DNA of 64,000 nt from Streptosporangium roseum DSM 43021 (lineage in GTDB: Bacteria; Actinomycetota; Actinomycetes; Streptosporangiales; Streptosporangiaceae): assembly GCF_000024865.1 (NCBI RefSeq), contig NC_013595.1, forward strand, positions 3,720,001 through 3,784,000, written 5' to 3'. The notes beneath the pieces were generated by a model that saw only the letters and a program-made list of their open reading frames with translations, was not told the DNA's origin and searched no databases. Made by a program: the position numbers and the translations under genes. Shown here piece after piece: positions 55,618-63,907 of the stretch (within the stretch, counting starts at the first letter, position 1; each line of letters begins with the position of its first letter).

Positions 55618-57945
55618 ATGACGGACATACGGTTCCGCCTGCTTGGTCCGCTCCGCGTGTGGAGGGGAGAGACCGAAGTCAAGATCGGCTCGGACAAGCA
55701 ACGGGCCGTGCTGGCCCTGCTCCTGCTCCGGGCCGGCTCGCCGGTCAGACGTCAGGAGATCATCGACACGCTCTGGGGCGACGACACCCCCGAGTCGGTG
55801 GTCAACCTGGTACAGACCTACGTGGGAAGGCTGCGGCGCCAGATCGATCCGGGCAAGGGCGCCTATTCGGCCTCGACCTGGCTGGCGGGGATGGGCACCG
55901 CCTACGTGGTCCGGCTCGACCGGTGCGACGTGGACCTGGTCCGCTTCCGCGCGGGGGTGGCGGGGGCCCGCTCGGCCACCTCCCCCGAGGAGTCCCTGGC
56001 GCTGCTGCTCTCCGCGCTGCGGATGTGGAACGGGCCATGTCTGGCCGACCTCGACCACGTGCTGCGCGGTCACCCTTGGGTCCGCGCCATCGAGCACGAG
56101 CGGATCGACACGCTGCTGGACGCCGCGAAGACCGCGCAGCGGCTCGGCCGGTCGGCCGACGTCATCCCGCAACTGCGCGCGGTCGCCGCCGCCGAACCGC
56201 TGAACGAGGCCGTCCACACCGCGCTCGTGCTCGCCCTGGCCGCGTCCGGGATGCAGGCCGAGGCACTGGCCGAGTACGGGCTCATCCGCCTCAGGCTGGC
56301 CGAGGAGCTGGGCGTCGACCCCGGATCCCAGCTGCGCGAGGCGTACTTCCAGGTACTGCGCCAGGAGACCCGCTACGAGGGCGCCGGCCCCGCCGAGCCG
56401 CCCTGCCCGTCCCTGCTGCCCGCCGACATCGCCGACTTCACCGGCAGGGACAAGCTGGTCGAGCAGCTGAGCGGTCTGATCGCCGACCGCAGGCCTGGAC
56501 CGATCCCGGTGTCGACCATCACCGGCAGGGCGGGCGTCGGCAAGTCGACGCTGGCCGTCCACCTGGCGCACCGCATGATCGGCGACTTCCCCGGCGGCCA
56601 GCTCTACGCCGACCTTCGCGGCTCCGCCGAGCAGCCGGCCGATCCCTCCCGGGTGCTCACCCGGTTCCTGCGCTCGCTGGGCATCAGCGGCCAGGCGATC
56701 CCCGAGGACGCGGACGAGCGCGCCGAGCTGTACCGCACGCAGCTCGCCGGCCGCCGTGTCCTCGTCGTGCTGGACGACGCCGCCGACCAGGCCCAGGTAC
56801 GGCCGCTGCTGCCCGGATCGCCCTCCTGCTCCGTCATCGTGACGAGCCGGTCCCGGATGGCCGGATGGCCCGGCGCGCACGCCGTCGACCTGGACCTGCT
56901 GGAGCCTCACCACGCCGGCGACCTGCTCGCGGTGATCGTCGGCGCGGAGCGTGTCGCGCCCGAGCCCGAGGCCGCCACCGAGCTCGTCCGGCTCTGCGGC
57001 CGGCTGCCGCTGGCCATCCGGGGCGCCGCCACCCGGCTCGCCGCCCGCCCACACTGGACGCTCGCCAGGATGGCCGGCCGGATGGCCGACGAACGGCATG
57101 GCCTCGACGAGCTCTCGGACGTGCGGGCCACCCTCGCGCTCGGCTACCGCAGGCTCGACGGGCCGGCCCAGCGGGCCCTGCGCCTGCTCGGGCTGCTGGA
57201 CCTGCCGACCTTCGCCCCGTGGCTGGTCGCGGGGGTGCTGGAGGCGTCCACGGAGTCGGCCGAGGACCTCATCGACGCGCTCGCCGACGCCTACTTCCTG
57301 GACACCGCAGGGGTCGACGCCGTGGGCCAGCCCCGCTACCGCTTCCACGAGCTGGTGCGCCGCTACGCCCGGGAGCTGGCGCTCAGGGAGGAGAGCGAGG
57401 CCACCGTCAGCACGGTCGTCATCCGCGCCCTGGCCATCCTGCTCGCGCTGGCCCAGGACGCCGACGGCCGCCTGCCGTACACTGTCCGGGCGCCGCTCTA
57501 CGGGCGGTCGCCGCGCTGGCCGCCGCCGGCGGCCGTCCGCGAGCCGCTGCTCGCCGACCCGCTGGCCTGGTTCGACAGCGAGCGGTCCTGCCTGGTCGCC
57601 GCGGTCCTGCAGGCGTCCGACCTGGGCCACGACGAGCTGGCCTGGGAGCTGGCCGCCGCCACGCTGAACGCCGCGATCATCCGGACGCCGTGGGCCGAGA
57701 TCGGGGCCACCCACCGCTCGGCGCTCCTGGTCTGCCGTGCCACCGGCAACAGGCGTGGCGAGGCCGTCATGCTGCGCGGCCTGGGCGAGCTGGACCACCA
57801 CCTGGGGCGGCGGCAGGAGTGCCTGGACACCCTGAACCGTGCGCGCGCCCTCTTCGCCGAGATCCGCGACGCCCCGGGCGAGGCCGACACGGCCGCCCGG
57901 CTCGACGCGCTCCGGGCGAGGGCGGCGCCGGCCCCCGCGACCTGA
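55618..57945 (+). CDS. AfsR/SARP-type regulator of the peptide locus
   Basis: This 775-residue protein starts at ATG with GGATGGGAAT upstream. It has a winged-helix domain at 5-95 (FRLLGPLRVWRGETEV, IDTLWGDDTPESVVNLVQTY), a BTAD domain at 100-250 (EELGVDPGSQLREAYFQVL), and an NB-ARC ATPase with P-loop GRAGVGKSTL near 303 and VLVVLDDAADQAQV near 380. The TPR part is short compared with the paralogue at 7790. Divergent orientation from the precursor peptide gene and AGGTC repeats between them suggest it controls the peptide unit. The effector is unknown. Confidence 0.87.
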   Translation: MTDIRFRLLGPLRVWRGETEVKIGSDKQRAVLALLLLRAGSPVRRQEIIDTLWGDDTPESVVNLVQTYVGRLRRQIDPGKGAYSASTWLAGMGTAYVVRLDRCDVDLVRFRAGVAGARSATSPEESLALLLSALRMWNGPCLADLDHVLRGHPWVRAIEHERIDTLLDAAKTAQRLGRSADVIPQLRAVAAAEPLNEAVHTALVLALAASGMQAEALAEYGLIRLRLAEELGVDPGSQLREAYFQVLRQETRYEGAGPAEPPCPSLLPADIADFTGRDKLVEQLSGLIADRRPGPIPVSTITGRAGVGKSTLAVHLAHRMIGDFPGGQLYADLRGSAEQPADPSRVLTRFLRSLGISGQAIPEDADERAELYRTQLAGRRVLVVLDDAADQAQVRPLLPGSPSCSVIVTSRSRMAGWPGAHAVDLDLLEPHHAGDLLAVIVGAERVAPEPEAATELVRLCGRLPLAIRGAATRLAARPHWTLARMAGRMADERHGLDELSDVRATLALGYRRLDGPAQRALRLLGLLDLPTFAPWLVAGVLEASTESAEDLIDALADAYFLDTAGVDAVGQPRYRFHELVRRYARELALREESEATVSTVVIRALAILLALAQDADGRLPYTVRAPLYGRSPRWPPPAAVREPLLADPLAWFDSERSCLVAAVLQASDLGHDELAWELAAATLNAAIIRTPWAEIGATHRSALLVCRATGNRRGEAVMLRGLGELDHHLGRRQECLDTLNRARALFAEIRDAPGEADTAARLDALRARAAPAPAT

Positions 57946-58005
57946 CCTCACGCGACGGCCCCGCGGAGAGGACTCCGCGGGGCCGTCGCGTCTGATCCGG
58001 GAGCC

Positions 58006-58758
58006 TCAGGAGGCGCGGTTGCCGCGGCGCAGGCCGAGCACGCCGACCACGAGCCCGGCGAGCCCGGCGATCAGGCCGACGCCGCCGAGCAGGCGGGCGG
58101 TGCCGTCGGAGGAGTCCGTGGCCGCGACCGGGGCCACCGACGGCGCGGCGAGGGTGGCCGACGCCGACGGGGCCGCGGCCGGGGTCGCGGAGGCCGTGCC
58201 GTGGCCGTCGCCCTCGGCGGAGGCGGGGGTGAGCTTCAGGACCGGGGCCGGGCGCTCGGGCTCGGAGCCGTCGGCCTTGGGCTCGTCGTCCCACTTCACG
58301 ACCTCGCCGCCGCTGTAGGTCTGGGTCGCGGGGAAGACGAGGTGGTCGGTGTCCTTGGGCAGCGCGCCCATGGACACCTCGAACTCCTGGAACTGGCCGG
58401 GCTCGATCTTCCCGCCCGACCAGGTGATCTTCGTGACGGCCTCGGTGATCTCGCCGTACTCGGTGGTGACGGGCTTGGGCAGCTTGCTCTCGGTCACCTT
58501 GACCTCCCAGCCGGGCACCGGCTTGACCGAGACGAACGGCAGCGGGTGGTCGGTGGGGAAGGCGACCTCGACCTTGTTGGTCGAGGCGTCGTCACGCTCG
58601 TTGGGGACCCGGAAGGCGACCTTGCTGAAGCTGCCCTGCTCGGCGCTGCCGGGGTTGATGGTCACGTGGGCGAGGGCGGGCAGGGCCAGGCCGAGGGTGA
58701 GGGCGGTGACGCCGGCGGTCACGGCGACGGCACGGCGGCAGGCGGAGGAAAGCGACAT
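58006..58758 (-). CDS. ycnI: YcnI/DUF1775 family copper-binding protein
   Basis: This 250-residue protein starts at ATG with GGAG upstream. The signal peptide ends LPALA, leaving a mature N-terminus beginning HVTINPGSA; the N-terminal His is the copper(II) ligand in characterised YcnI. Conserved blocks AFRVPNERDD, VKPVPGWEVKVTE and MGALPKDTDHLVFPA follow. Residues 180-225 are an Ala/Ser/Pro stalk, and a C-terminal helix (LLGGVGLIAGLAGLVVGVLG) with RRGNRAS anchors it in the membrane. It handles extracytoplasmic copper together with the following membrane protein and resembles the set at 18.6-21.1 kb. Confidence 0.9.
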   Translation of the reverse strand: MSLSSACRRAVAVTAGVTALTLGLALPALAHVTINPGSAEQGSFSKVAFRVPNERDDASTNKVEVAFPTDHPLPFVSVKPVPGWEVKVTESKLPKPVTTEYGEITEAVTKITWSGGKIEPGQFQEFEVSMGALPKDTDHLVFPATQTYSGGEVVKWDDEPKADGSEPERPAPVLKLTPASAEGDGHGTASATPAAAPSASATLAAPSVAPVAATDSSDGTARLLGGVGLIAGLAGLVVGVLGLRRGNRAS

Positions 58759-58832
58759 GGGGGTTCTCCACTTCGATGCTTGGGCTTCGAGCACGCGGGG
58801 ACGTGCGAAGAGGGAAAAAGGGGGGTGGGAGG

Positions 58833-59387
58833 TCAGCGGGCGGGAAGTGGAGGACCACGCCGGCTGACGGTGTGACGGAGGACGGCCCGCGCGGGGGCGG
58901 GCACCACGGCGGGGACGGCCGTGCGCGCGGGAAGGGCGGGAGCCACGGGACAGGGCAGCAGCCGGAGCGCCGCGCCCAGACGCCCTCCCGCCGCGCGGAG
59001 CAGCGCCCACAGGGCGGCCTCGCCGCGCGCCAGCCACCAGCCGGTGATCAGCGTGGCGGTGAGGTGCGCGACCAGCATGCCCAGGCCCTCGCCCAGCCCC
59101 TGCCCGTGGGGGTGCGCTGTCAGCGAGATCCCCGAGGGGTCGCCGTAGGCGAACAGCTCGTGCAGGAAGAGCTGCATGGCAGACAATCCCACGCTGATCG
59201 TGGCGGTGGACCGCTCGCGTCCAGCGAGCATGACCGCCAGGGCCGTGACCGTCGTGGTTCCGGTGGCCATCGCCCACGGCGCGGGCCCCGAACCGCCCGC
59301 GGCCAGGTGGCCGAGAGCGGCGAGCATCACGCAGACGGCCGAGAAGGCGGCCGCCCGCATGAGGCGTAACGGGAGTCGGGCGTGCAT
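58833..59387 (-). CDS. Membrane protein paralogous to the one in the PCuAC locus
   Basis: This 184-residue protein has four to five helices: FSAVCVMLAALGHLAAGG, TTTVTALAVMLAG, VGLSAMQLFLHELFAYG, and MLVAHLTATLITGWWLARGE. His residues in the third and fourth helices (FLHELF, AHPHGQGLGEGLG, VAHL) match those in the paralogue at 20561-21121. Both end with an Arg-rich motif, here TVSRRGPP. It lies immediately upstream of ycnI on the same strand. The conserved pairing with copper proteins suggests it binds or moves copper, although no known transporter motif is seen. Confidence 0.7.
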   Translation of the reverse strand: MHARLPLRLMRAAAFSAVCVMLAALGHLAAGGSGPAPWAMATGTTTVTALAVMLAGRERSTATISVGLSAMQLFLHELFAYGDPSGISLTAHPHGQGLGEGLGMLVAHLTATLITGWWLARGEAALWALLRAAGGRLGAALRLLPCPVAPALPARTAVPAVVPAPARAVLRHTVSRRGPPLPAR

Positions 59388-59492
59388 GGTGACACATATG
59401 CTCTCACGCACCCGGCAACGGCTGCCGTTTAATGGCATTTGTCGCTATGGTTACCGCGACCGTGACATGCGCAACAGGCCGAGGCGGTGGTG

Positions 59493-59966
59493 ATGCGGCA
59501 CTTCTCCGGGCTGCTCGTGGGGCTGGTCATGACGGCTGCCCTGCTGTTCGGCGGGGGCTGGGCGGTGCAGGAGGCCGGGACGGACGCCGTCGCTCTCTCC
59601 GGTGAGAGCAATCCGCGGACCTGGGTCGTGCTGGGCGTCATGGCCGGGATCGGCCTGCTGTTCGGCCTGGTGGTCGCCGGCCGGGTCTCGCCGCTGGCGA
59701 CCTTCGTCCCGTCGATGGTCCTGCTCTCCTGGAACGTCGTCTACGCCCTCGACGCCAGGCGCGCCGCCGGACTGATCGCCGACGTCGTCTCCCTCCATCC
59801 GGCGCTCGCCCCGGCCGGCCGTGGCGTGGCCCCGCTGCTCGCCGGCGGCGTCTACGCCCTCCTCGGCGTGGCGCTCTTCGTCCCCGTTCTCATGCCCTCC
59901 CGCTGGTCCGGCCGGGTCCGCGAGGACGACGGCTACGAGCGCTCCAACGACGAGGGCTACTACTGA
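59493..59966 (+). CDS. Small membrane protein, unknown function
   Basis: This 157-residue protein has four hydrophobic segments: HFSGLLVGLVMTAALLFGGG, WVVLGVMAGIGLLFGLVV, PLATFVPSMVLLSWNVVY and GVAPLLAGGVYALLGVALFV. The short acidic cytoplasmic tail is REDDGYERSNDEGYY. It starts at ATG preceded by GAGGCGG; two in-frame GTG codons just upstream are alternatives. I recognise no family beyond generic actinobacterial membrane proteins. It lies convergent to an ABC ATPase and divergent from the ycnI unit. Confidence 0.7.
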   Translation: MRHFSGLLVGLVMTAALLFGGGWAVQEAGTDAVALSGESNPRTWVVLGVMAGIGLLFGLVVAGRVSPLATFVPSMVLLSWNVVYALDARRAAGLIADVVSLHPALAPAGRGVAPLLAGGVYALLGVALFVPVLMPSRWSGRVREDDGYERSNDEGYY

Positions 59967-59985
59967 CGGCGGCTCCGCGCGGTCG

Positions 59986-60750
59986 TCAGGGGCTCGCGCT
60001 CCCGCCGGTGTAGAGGCGGGCGACCACGTCCTCGATGGAGGTCTCCTCCGGGACGGTGGCGCGCAGGTCGTCCAGGGTGCCGTCGAAGGTCAGGCGGCCG
60101 TGGTCGATGAGCATCACGCGGCGGCAGAGCCTCTCGATGTCGCCCAGGTCGTGGGTGGTGAGCAGGACCGTGGTGCCGTGGTCGGCGTTGAGACGGCGCA
60201 GGAACTCGCGCATGGCGGCCTTGCTGACCACGTCGAGGCCGATCGTGGGCTCGTCGAGCACCAGCACGGCGGGGGAGTGCAGGAGGGCGGCGGTGATGTC
60301 ACCGCGCATGCGCTGGCCGAGGCTGAGCTGGCGGACCGGGGTGTTCATGAACCCGGCGAGGTCCAGCAGGCCGGTCAGCTCGTCCAGCCTGCGGCGGAAG
60401 AGAACTCGATCTACTTTGTAAAGGTGGCGGATCAGCTCGAAGCTGTCCTTCAGCGGCAGGTCCCACCACAGGGTCGTCCGCTGGCCGAAGACCACGCCGA
60501 TCTTGCGGGCGAGAGCCGTACGGCGGCGCGACGGGTCGAGCCCGGCCACCTGGATGCGGCCCGAGGTGGGCGCGAGGATGCCGGTGAGCATCTTGATGGT
60601 GGTGGACTTGCCCGCGCCGTTGGGGCCGAGGTAGCCGACGAACTCCCCGGCCTCGACGGTGAAGGACAGATCCTGTACGGCGTGCACGGTCTTGCGCGCG
60701 CGGCGGCGGCCCACGGTGAACGAGCGGCCGACCCGGTCGACTTCGATCAT
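59986..60750 (-). CDS. ABC transporter ATP-binding protein (viologen-exporter type)
   Basis: This 254-residue ATPase has Walker A GPNGAGKSTT (about 44), Q-loop VVFGQRTTLWWDLP, signature LSLGQRMRGDI and Walker B VLVLDEPTIGLD. The FGQRTTLWWDLP motif is characteristic of ATPases paired with two DUF990-type permeases. It is the last of three genes on this strand; the permease start is 5 bp upstream. The exporter is likely for hydrophobic cations or an unknown toxin. Confidence 0.9.
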   Translation of the reverse strand: MIEVDRVGRSFTVGRRRARKTVHAVQDLSFTVEAGEFVGYLGPNGAGKSTTIKMLTGILAPTSGRIQVAGLDPSRRRTALARKIGVVFGQRTTLWWDLPLKDSFELIRHLYKVDRVLFRRRLDELTGLLDLAGFMNTPVRQLSLGQRMRGDITAALLHSPAVLVLDEPTIGLDVVSKAAMREFLRRLNADHGTTVLLTTHDLGDIERLCRRVMLIDHGRLTFDGTLDDLRATVPEETSIEDVVARLYTGGSASP

Positions 60751-60754
60751 GCGA

Positions 60755-61543
60755 TCAACTCCCCGTTGAACGGTAGCGGCGGATGCCCGCCCGCCAGGCG
60801 AACGCGGCGACGGCGGCCAGGATCAGCGCCGCCAGGGGCGCGGCGAAGCGTAGTCCGTACGGCAGGCCGAAGGGGTCCTGCCGGTCCAGCACGAACAGTC
60901 CCGGCTGCCAGTTCACGAACGCCAGCGGCACGACGAACGTGACGCCCCGGACGAGCTCGCCGCCGTAGACGCTCAGCGGATACTGGGTGAGCGTGCCGCC
61001 GCCGTAGGTGAAGGCGTTGGCCACCTCGGGCGCGTCGGTCAGCAGGAACTGCAGCGCGCCGCCGAGAGCGAAGATGGAGGCGAAGATGACGATCCCGCAC
61101 ACGACCATCACCGGGATCATCCACGCCCTGCTCCAGGGGAGGTCGAGCTGGGACAGGGCGATGCCGAGCACGACCACGGCCTGGACCGTCCTGCCGAGGC
61201 GGTGCACGCCGAAGCGGTCGACGGCCATCTGGACGAACGCGCTCGCCGGGCGGATCAGCATGGTGTCGAAGGTGCCGGCCCTGATGTGCTGGCTGAGCCG
61301 GTCGACGTTGCCGAAGAGCATGTCGCTCAGCGCGAACGACAGGCCCGCGCTGCCGTAGAGGAACATCACCTCGGCCAGGCCGAAGCCGGCCAGCGACCCG
61401 GTGTGCTCGAAGATCACCCAGATCGCCAGGACGTCCAGCGCGTTGACGGCGAACGAGCCGATCGCCATCGTGACGAGCTGGCCCGGATACTGAGCCGAGG
61501 CTCTCAGCCACGTCCAGGCCAGCAGCAGGTAGGTCCTGACCAT
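60755..61543 (-). CDS. ABC-2 type permease (DUF990/PF06182)
   Basis: This 262-residue protein has six membrane segments. Near the start LLLAWTWLRASAQYPGQLVT is followed by WVIFEHTGSLAGFGLAEVMFLYGS, the block shared by DUF990 permeases. Later comes GTFDTMLIRPASAFVQMA (cytoplasmic loop with RP) and PLAFVNWQPGLFVL. It forms the heteromeric exporter with the next permease and the ATPase. Confidence 0.87.
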   Translation of the reverse strand: MVRTYLLLAWTWLRASAQYPGQLVTMAIGSFAVNALDVLAIWVIFEHTGSLAGFGLAEVMFLYGSAGLSFALSDMLFGNVDRLSQHIRAGTFDTMLIRPASAFVQMAVDRFGVHRLGRTVQAVVVLGIALSQLDLPWSRAWMIPVMVVCGIVIFASIFALGGALQFLLTDAPEVANAFTYGGGTLTQYPLSVYGGELVRGVTFVVPLAFVNWQPGLFVLDRQDPFGLPYGLRFAAPLAALILAAVAAFAWRAGIRRYRSTGS

Positions 61544-61585
61544 CAGGGGCTCATCGCCTTCCCGTGTCCCGTGACGGTCGCGCCG

Positions 61586-62359
61586 TCAGCCACCCTGGAT
61601 CACGACCCTGTGCCGGGCGGCCCGGGTGAGCAGAGCGCCCAGGGTCAGCAGCGCCACCGCCCAGGCGGCCTGGAATCCCAGCGCCTCCAGGACATCCCGC
61701 TTGCCGAGGTAGACGTCGGCGGGGACCTGGACCATCGCCGACCAGGGCAGCGCGCCGGCCAGGGAGCCGAGCCAGCCGGGGAACAGGTTCAGCGGCAGGA
61801 CCATGCCGCTGAAGAAGAGCGTCATCACCAGCGACAGCGACTGGGTGCCCCGGTCGTCGACGACCCAGCAGGCGGACAGCGCCATCAGGTAGCGCCAGCC
61901 GAAGCTGACGATCATTCCCAGCGCGCAGCTCGCGGTGAAGAACACCCAGGTCGCCGGGGAGGCCGGTGTGACGAGGCCGAACAGTGCGGCGCCGACGACC
62001 GTCGGCGGCAGGCTGCGCAGCAGGAGCAGGTAGAACGCCCGGCCGAGATCGTCGGCGAGGCTCCACATCTGCAGCGACGCCGGCCGGACGAGGTCGACGG
62101 CGATGTCTCCGCTGCGGACCCGTCCGGAGATCTCCAGCCCGCCGCCGAAGAGCTGCATGGGGCCGATGAAGGCCTGGCTGAGGAAGCAGAAGGTGACGGC
62201 GTCGGCGATGTCGTATCCGGCGAGCCCGGGGCGGGCCTCCCAGAGGGCGATGAGGACATAGGCGCGGAGGATCCCGAAGACGGTGTTGGTGAAGGCTCCG
62301 GCGAGGGCGGCGGCGCGGTAGGCGGAGTGACGGCGGAAGCCGTATCCGGCGATGCGCAC
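61586..62359 (-). CDS. ABC-2 type permease, second subunit
   Basis: This 257-residue protein has six membrane segments and the same RSGDIAVDLVRPASLQMWSL block as its partner (MLIRP there, DLVRP here). It starts MRIAGYGFRRHSAYRAAALA and probably opens the three-gene exporter operon; the promoter should be in 62360-62424. The Shine-Dalgarno is not obvious and a slightly longer N-terminus is possible. Confidence 0.85.
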   Translation of the reverse strand: MRIAGYGFRRHSAYRAAALAGAFTNTVFGILRAYVLIALWEARPGLAGYDIADAVTFCFLSQAFIGPMQLFGGGLEISGRVRSGDIAVDLVRPASLQMWSLADDLGRAFYLLLLRSLPPTVVGAALFGLVTPASPATWVFFTASCALGMIVSFGWRYLMALSACWVVDDRGTQSLSLVMTLFFSGMVLPLNLFPGWLGSLAGALPWSAMVQVPADVYLGKRDVLEALGFQAAWAVALLTLGALLTRAARHRVVIQGG

Positions 62360-62424
62360 GTAGAGCAGGAAGGCGGCCTCCTCAAGGGCGTCAGGGCAAC
62401 CCTCCTATCCTCCTCATCCCTCTT

Positions 62425-62487
62425 GACGGCGGCAACGGATTTTCCGGCGGCCGGACGGCGGGCAGCCGGAAAATCCGTTGCCGCCGT
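62425..62487. terminator. 24-bp perfect inverted repeat
   Basis: Arms GACGGCGGCAACGGATTTTC (plus CGGC) at 62425-62448 and their exact complement at 62464-62487 flank a 15-bp loop. The structure lies between the effector gene and the exporter operon, directly beside the DyP fragment. It may be a terminator or an inverted end of a lost small element. Confidence 0.7.
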
Positions 62488-62491
62488 CGAG

Positions 62492-62623
62492 GGCAGTGGT
62501 ATCGCCGGTTCCAACCCGCTGGAGGCGCCGCTCAAGGCCGGGGAGTTCGTGCTCGGCTACCGAGACGAGCCCGGCGGTGTTCAGGCCCCGCACCCCGAAG
62601 TGCCGGGGCGCAACGGCACCTGT
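62492..62623 (+). pseudogene. Fragment of a DyP-type peroxidase gene
   Basis: On the plus strand this frame reads NPLEAPLKAGEFVLGYRDEP and then PEVPGRNGTC. These are the conserved internal blocks of larger DyP peroxidases, whose usual sequence is PLKAGEFxLGYxDE and PxxLGRNGTY. Nothing upstream (perfect inverted repeat) or downstream (effector gene on the other strand) continues it, so it is a short relic of about 40 codons. It belongs to a different DyP subgroup from the intact gene at 18599. Confidence 0.7.
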
Positions 62624-63181
62624 TCAGATCAGGCGTTCCAGGAAGACCGTGACCGTCAAGGTCACGATGCTGGCGACGATCAGGTCAACGGACCATCGCA
62701 GGTTGCGGTGCTTGATCACGGCGATCTGGCAGGCCAGGAGGGCGTCGTTGGCCAGTGACAGCTCGTATCCGCCCGCCTCGGCCGCCTCGGCGTGCATCAG
62801 ATCGATCAGGGCCTCGGGCGTGGGGGCCTTGGCGTAGGTGATGATCCTCGGCCCGCCGTCTTTGGGGATTCTCGGGCGGACGGTGATCAGGATCAGCATG
62901 ACCGCCATGGACAGCATGAGCAACGCCAGTATGACGCCGAAGCGCCCGAGTCCGGGGAAGCGGGCGGGGCCGGTCAGGATGAGGGTGATGAGCACGCCGT
63001 ACGCGACGCCTCCCCAGGACAGCAGGAGGCCGGCCTTGTTCTCACTGGCGCGTACCAGTTCGATCTGGGCCGTTTTACTGACGGAGTCGAGCCGCTCCCT
63101 GAGAGCCGGGGTCATGTATGTGTGGGCTGCGCCGCTGTCGCCTCCGGGGTGGGAAGCCGGCGCGGTCGGGTCATGGTTCAT
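62624..63181 (-). CDS. Pycsar-type transmembrane effector (PycTM / DUF5706-like)
   Basis: This 185-residue protein starts at MNHDPTAPASH. Residues 20-50 are a helix with IELVRASENKAGLLLSWGGV, and two membrane helices follow (about 48-70 and 80-103: LALLMLSMAVMLILITVRP). A cytoplasmic segment (YAKAPTPEALIDLMHAEAAE) and a last helix (VDLIVASIVTLTVTVFLERL) complete the pattern of Pycsar system effector proteins (PF18967). In those systems a cyclic UMP or CMP made by a uridylate or cytidylate cyclase opens the membrane protein and kills the infected cell. No cyclase is visible within the window. Confidence 0.65.
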   Translation of the reverse strand: MNHDPTAPASHPGGDSGAAHTYMTPALRERLDSVSKTAQIELVRASENKAGLLLSWGGVAYGVLITLILTGPARFPGLGRFGVILALLMLSMAVMLILITVRPRIPKDGGPRIITYAKAPTPEALIDLMHAEAAEAGGYELSLANDALLACQIAVIKHRNLRWSVDLIVASIVTLTVTVFLERLI

Positions 63182-63406
63182 GGTGGGCGCCTCTTTTCCA
63201 CCGCACCCGCTGGCCAGTGGGTGCGCGAGGCGGCCGGCGCCTCGGACGCGGGCGGTGTGATCCAGGTCATCTACGACGCTACAGGGCGTCAGCAAGAATC
63301 ACGTCATGTGCCGCAGCGTGCCACGAGACGCTGAGCGCGAATCGATTTTTCGGGTAGCGGGGCGGCGGCAAGGGCGTTGCCGTCGCTCGCCCTCCGCCAA
63401 GCCTGG

Positions 63407-63907
63407 TCAGGCGGTCGGTGCTGACCGGGCAGGGCCACGTGCCGACCAGGGCTCCGCCGGCGACGGTGTGCGATGGACCCTCAGGGCGGCGGCCGCTCCA
63501 TCACTCCAGGACGACCGTATGGCCGTATGACCGCTTCCGAGGCCTGTACTTCTCCGCGACTCCGTCAGGTCTTCGTGGAGATCCCCCCAGCCTCCGTAGC
63601 GGTCACCCCACCCCTGGCTGTGGTCCTGTCTCCTGTGACGGTCCCGCCATTCGTCGTGAAGGTCGTCCAAGCCTCCGCGGCGCTCCCGCCAGCTTCTGTG
63701 GCATCTGACGCCCTTCCAGGATCTGCAGCAGATGAGAGGGCCCTTGCGCCGGCAGGGTCTGAGGTTGAAGATGCCGCGCTCAGTAGAGGCGGCCGCTGTC
63801 GCCTCGGTGGGACCCGAGATCGTCGACGACGCCGAAATCCCGGTCGGCCAGAGAGCAACTGCGGCGAGGATTGCCGCGCCGAGCGCTGACGACCGTTTGC
63901 CGTTCAT
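63407..63907 (-). CDS. Small secreted protein, unrecognised
   Basis: This 166-residue protein starts at ATG behind an excellent GGGAGGAGA. The signal peptide at 1-28 is clear (SALGAAILAAVALWPTGISA). The mature part is rich in Arg, Asp, Trp, Gly and His, with short repeats such as WRERRGGLDDLHDEW and WGDRYGGWGDLHED, and a cysteine group at about 52-70. It matches no family I know. The unusual composition may reflect a frame shared with another function, but the ribosome site and signal argue for a real gene. The interval 63182-63406 upstream of the effector holds nothing clear. Confidence 0.45.
   Translation of the reverse strand: MNGKRSSALGAAILAAVALWPTGISASSTISGPTEATAAASTERGIFNLRPCRRKGPLICCRSWKGVRCHRSWRERRGGLDDLHDEWRDRHRRQDHSQGWGDRYGGWGDLHEDLTESRRSTGLGSGHTAIRSSWSDGAAAALRVHRTPSPAEPWSARGPARSAPTA

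Noticed and set aside
55384..57951. Long minus-strand frame running through the AfsR-like regulator into the precursor peptide
   Set aside because: The upstream part is antisense low-complexity sequence. Only the final 26 codons have their own ribosome site and plausible composition, so the short ORF was taken as the gene.
59986..62359. Link between the three-gene ABC exporter and the peptide locus at 51.9-57.9 kb
   Set aside because: Export of the peptide would be attractive, but the exporter is separated by the ycnI unit, has its own promoter region and belongs to the viologen-exporter type rather than to peptide exporters.
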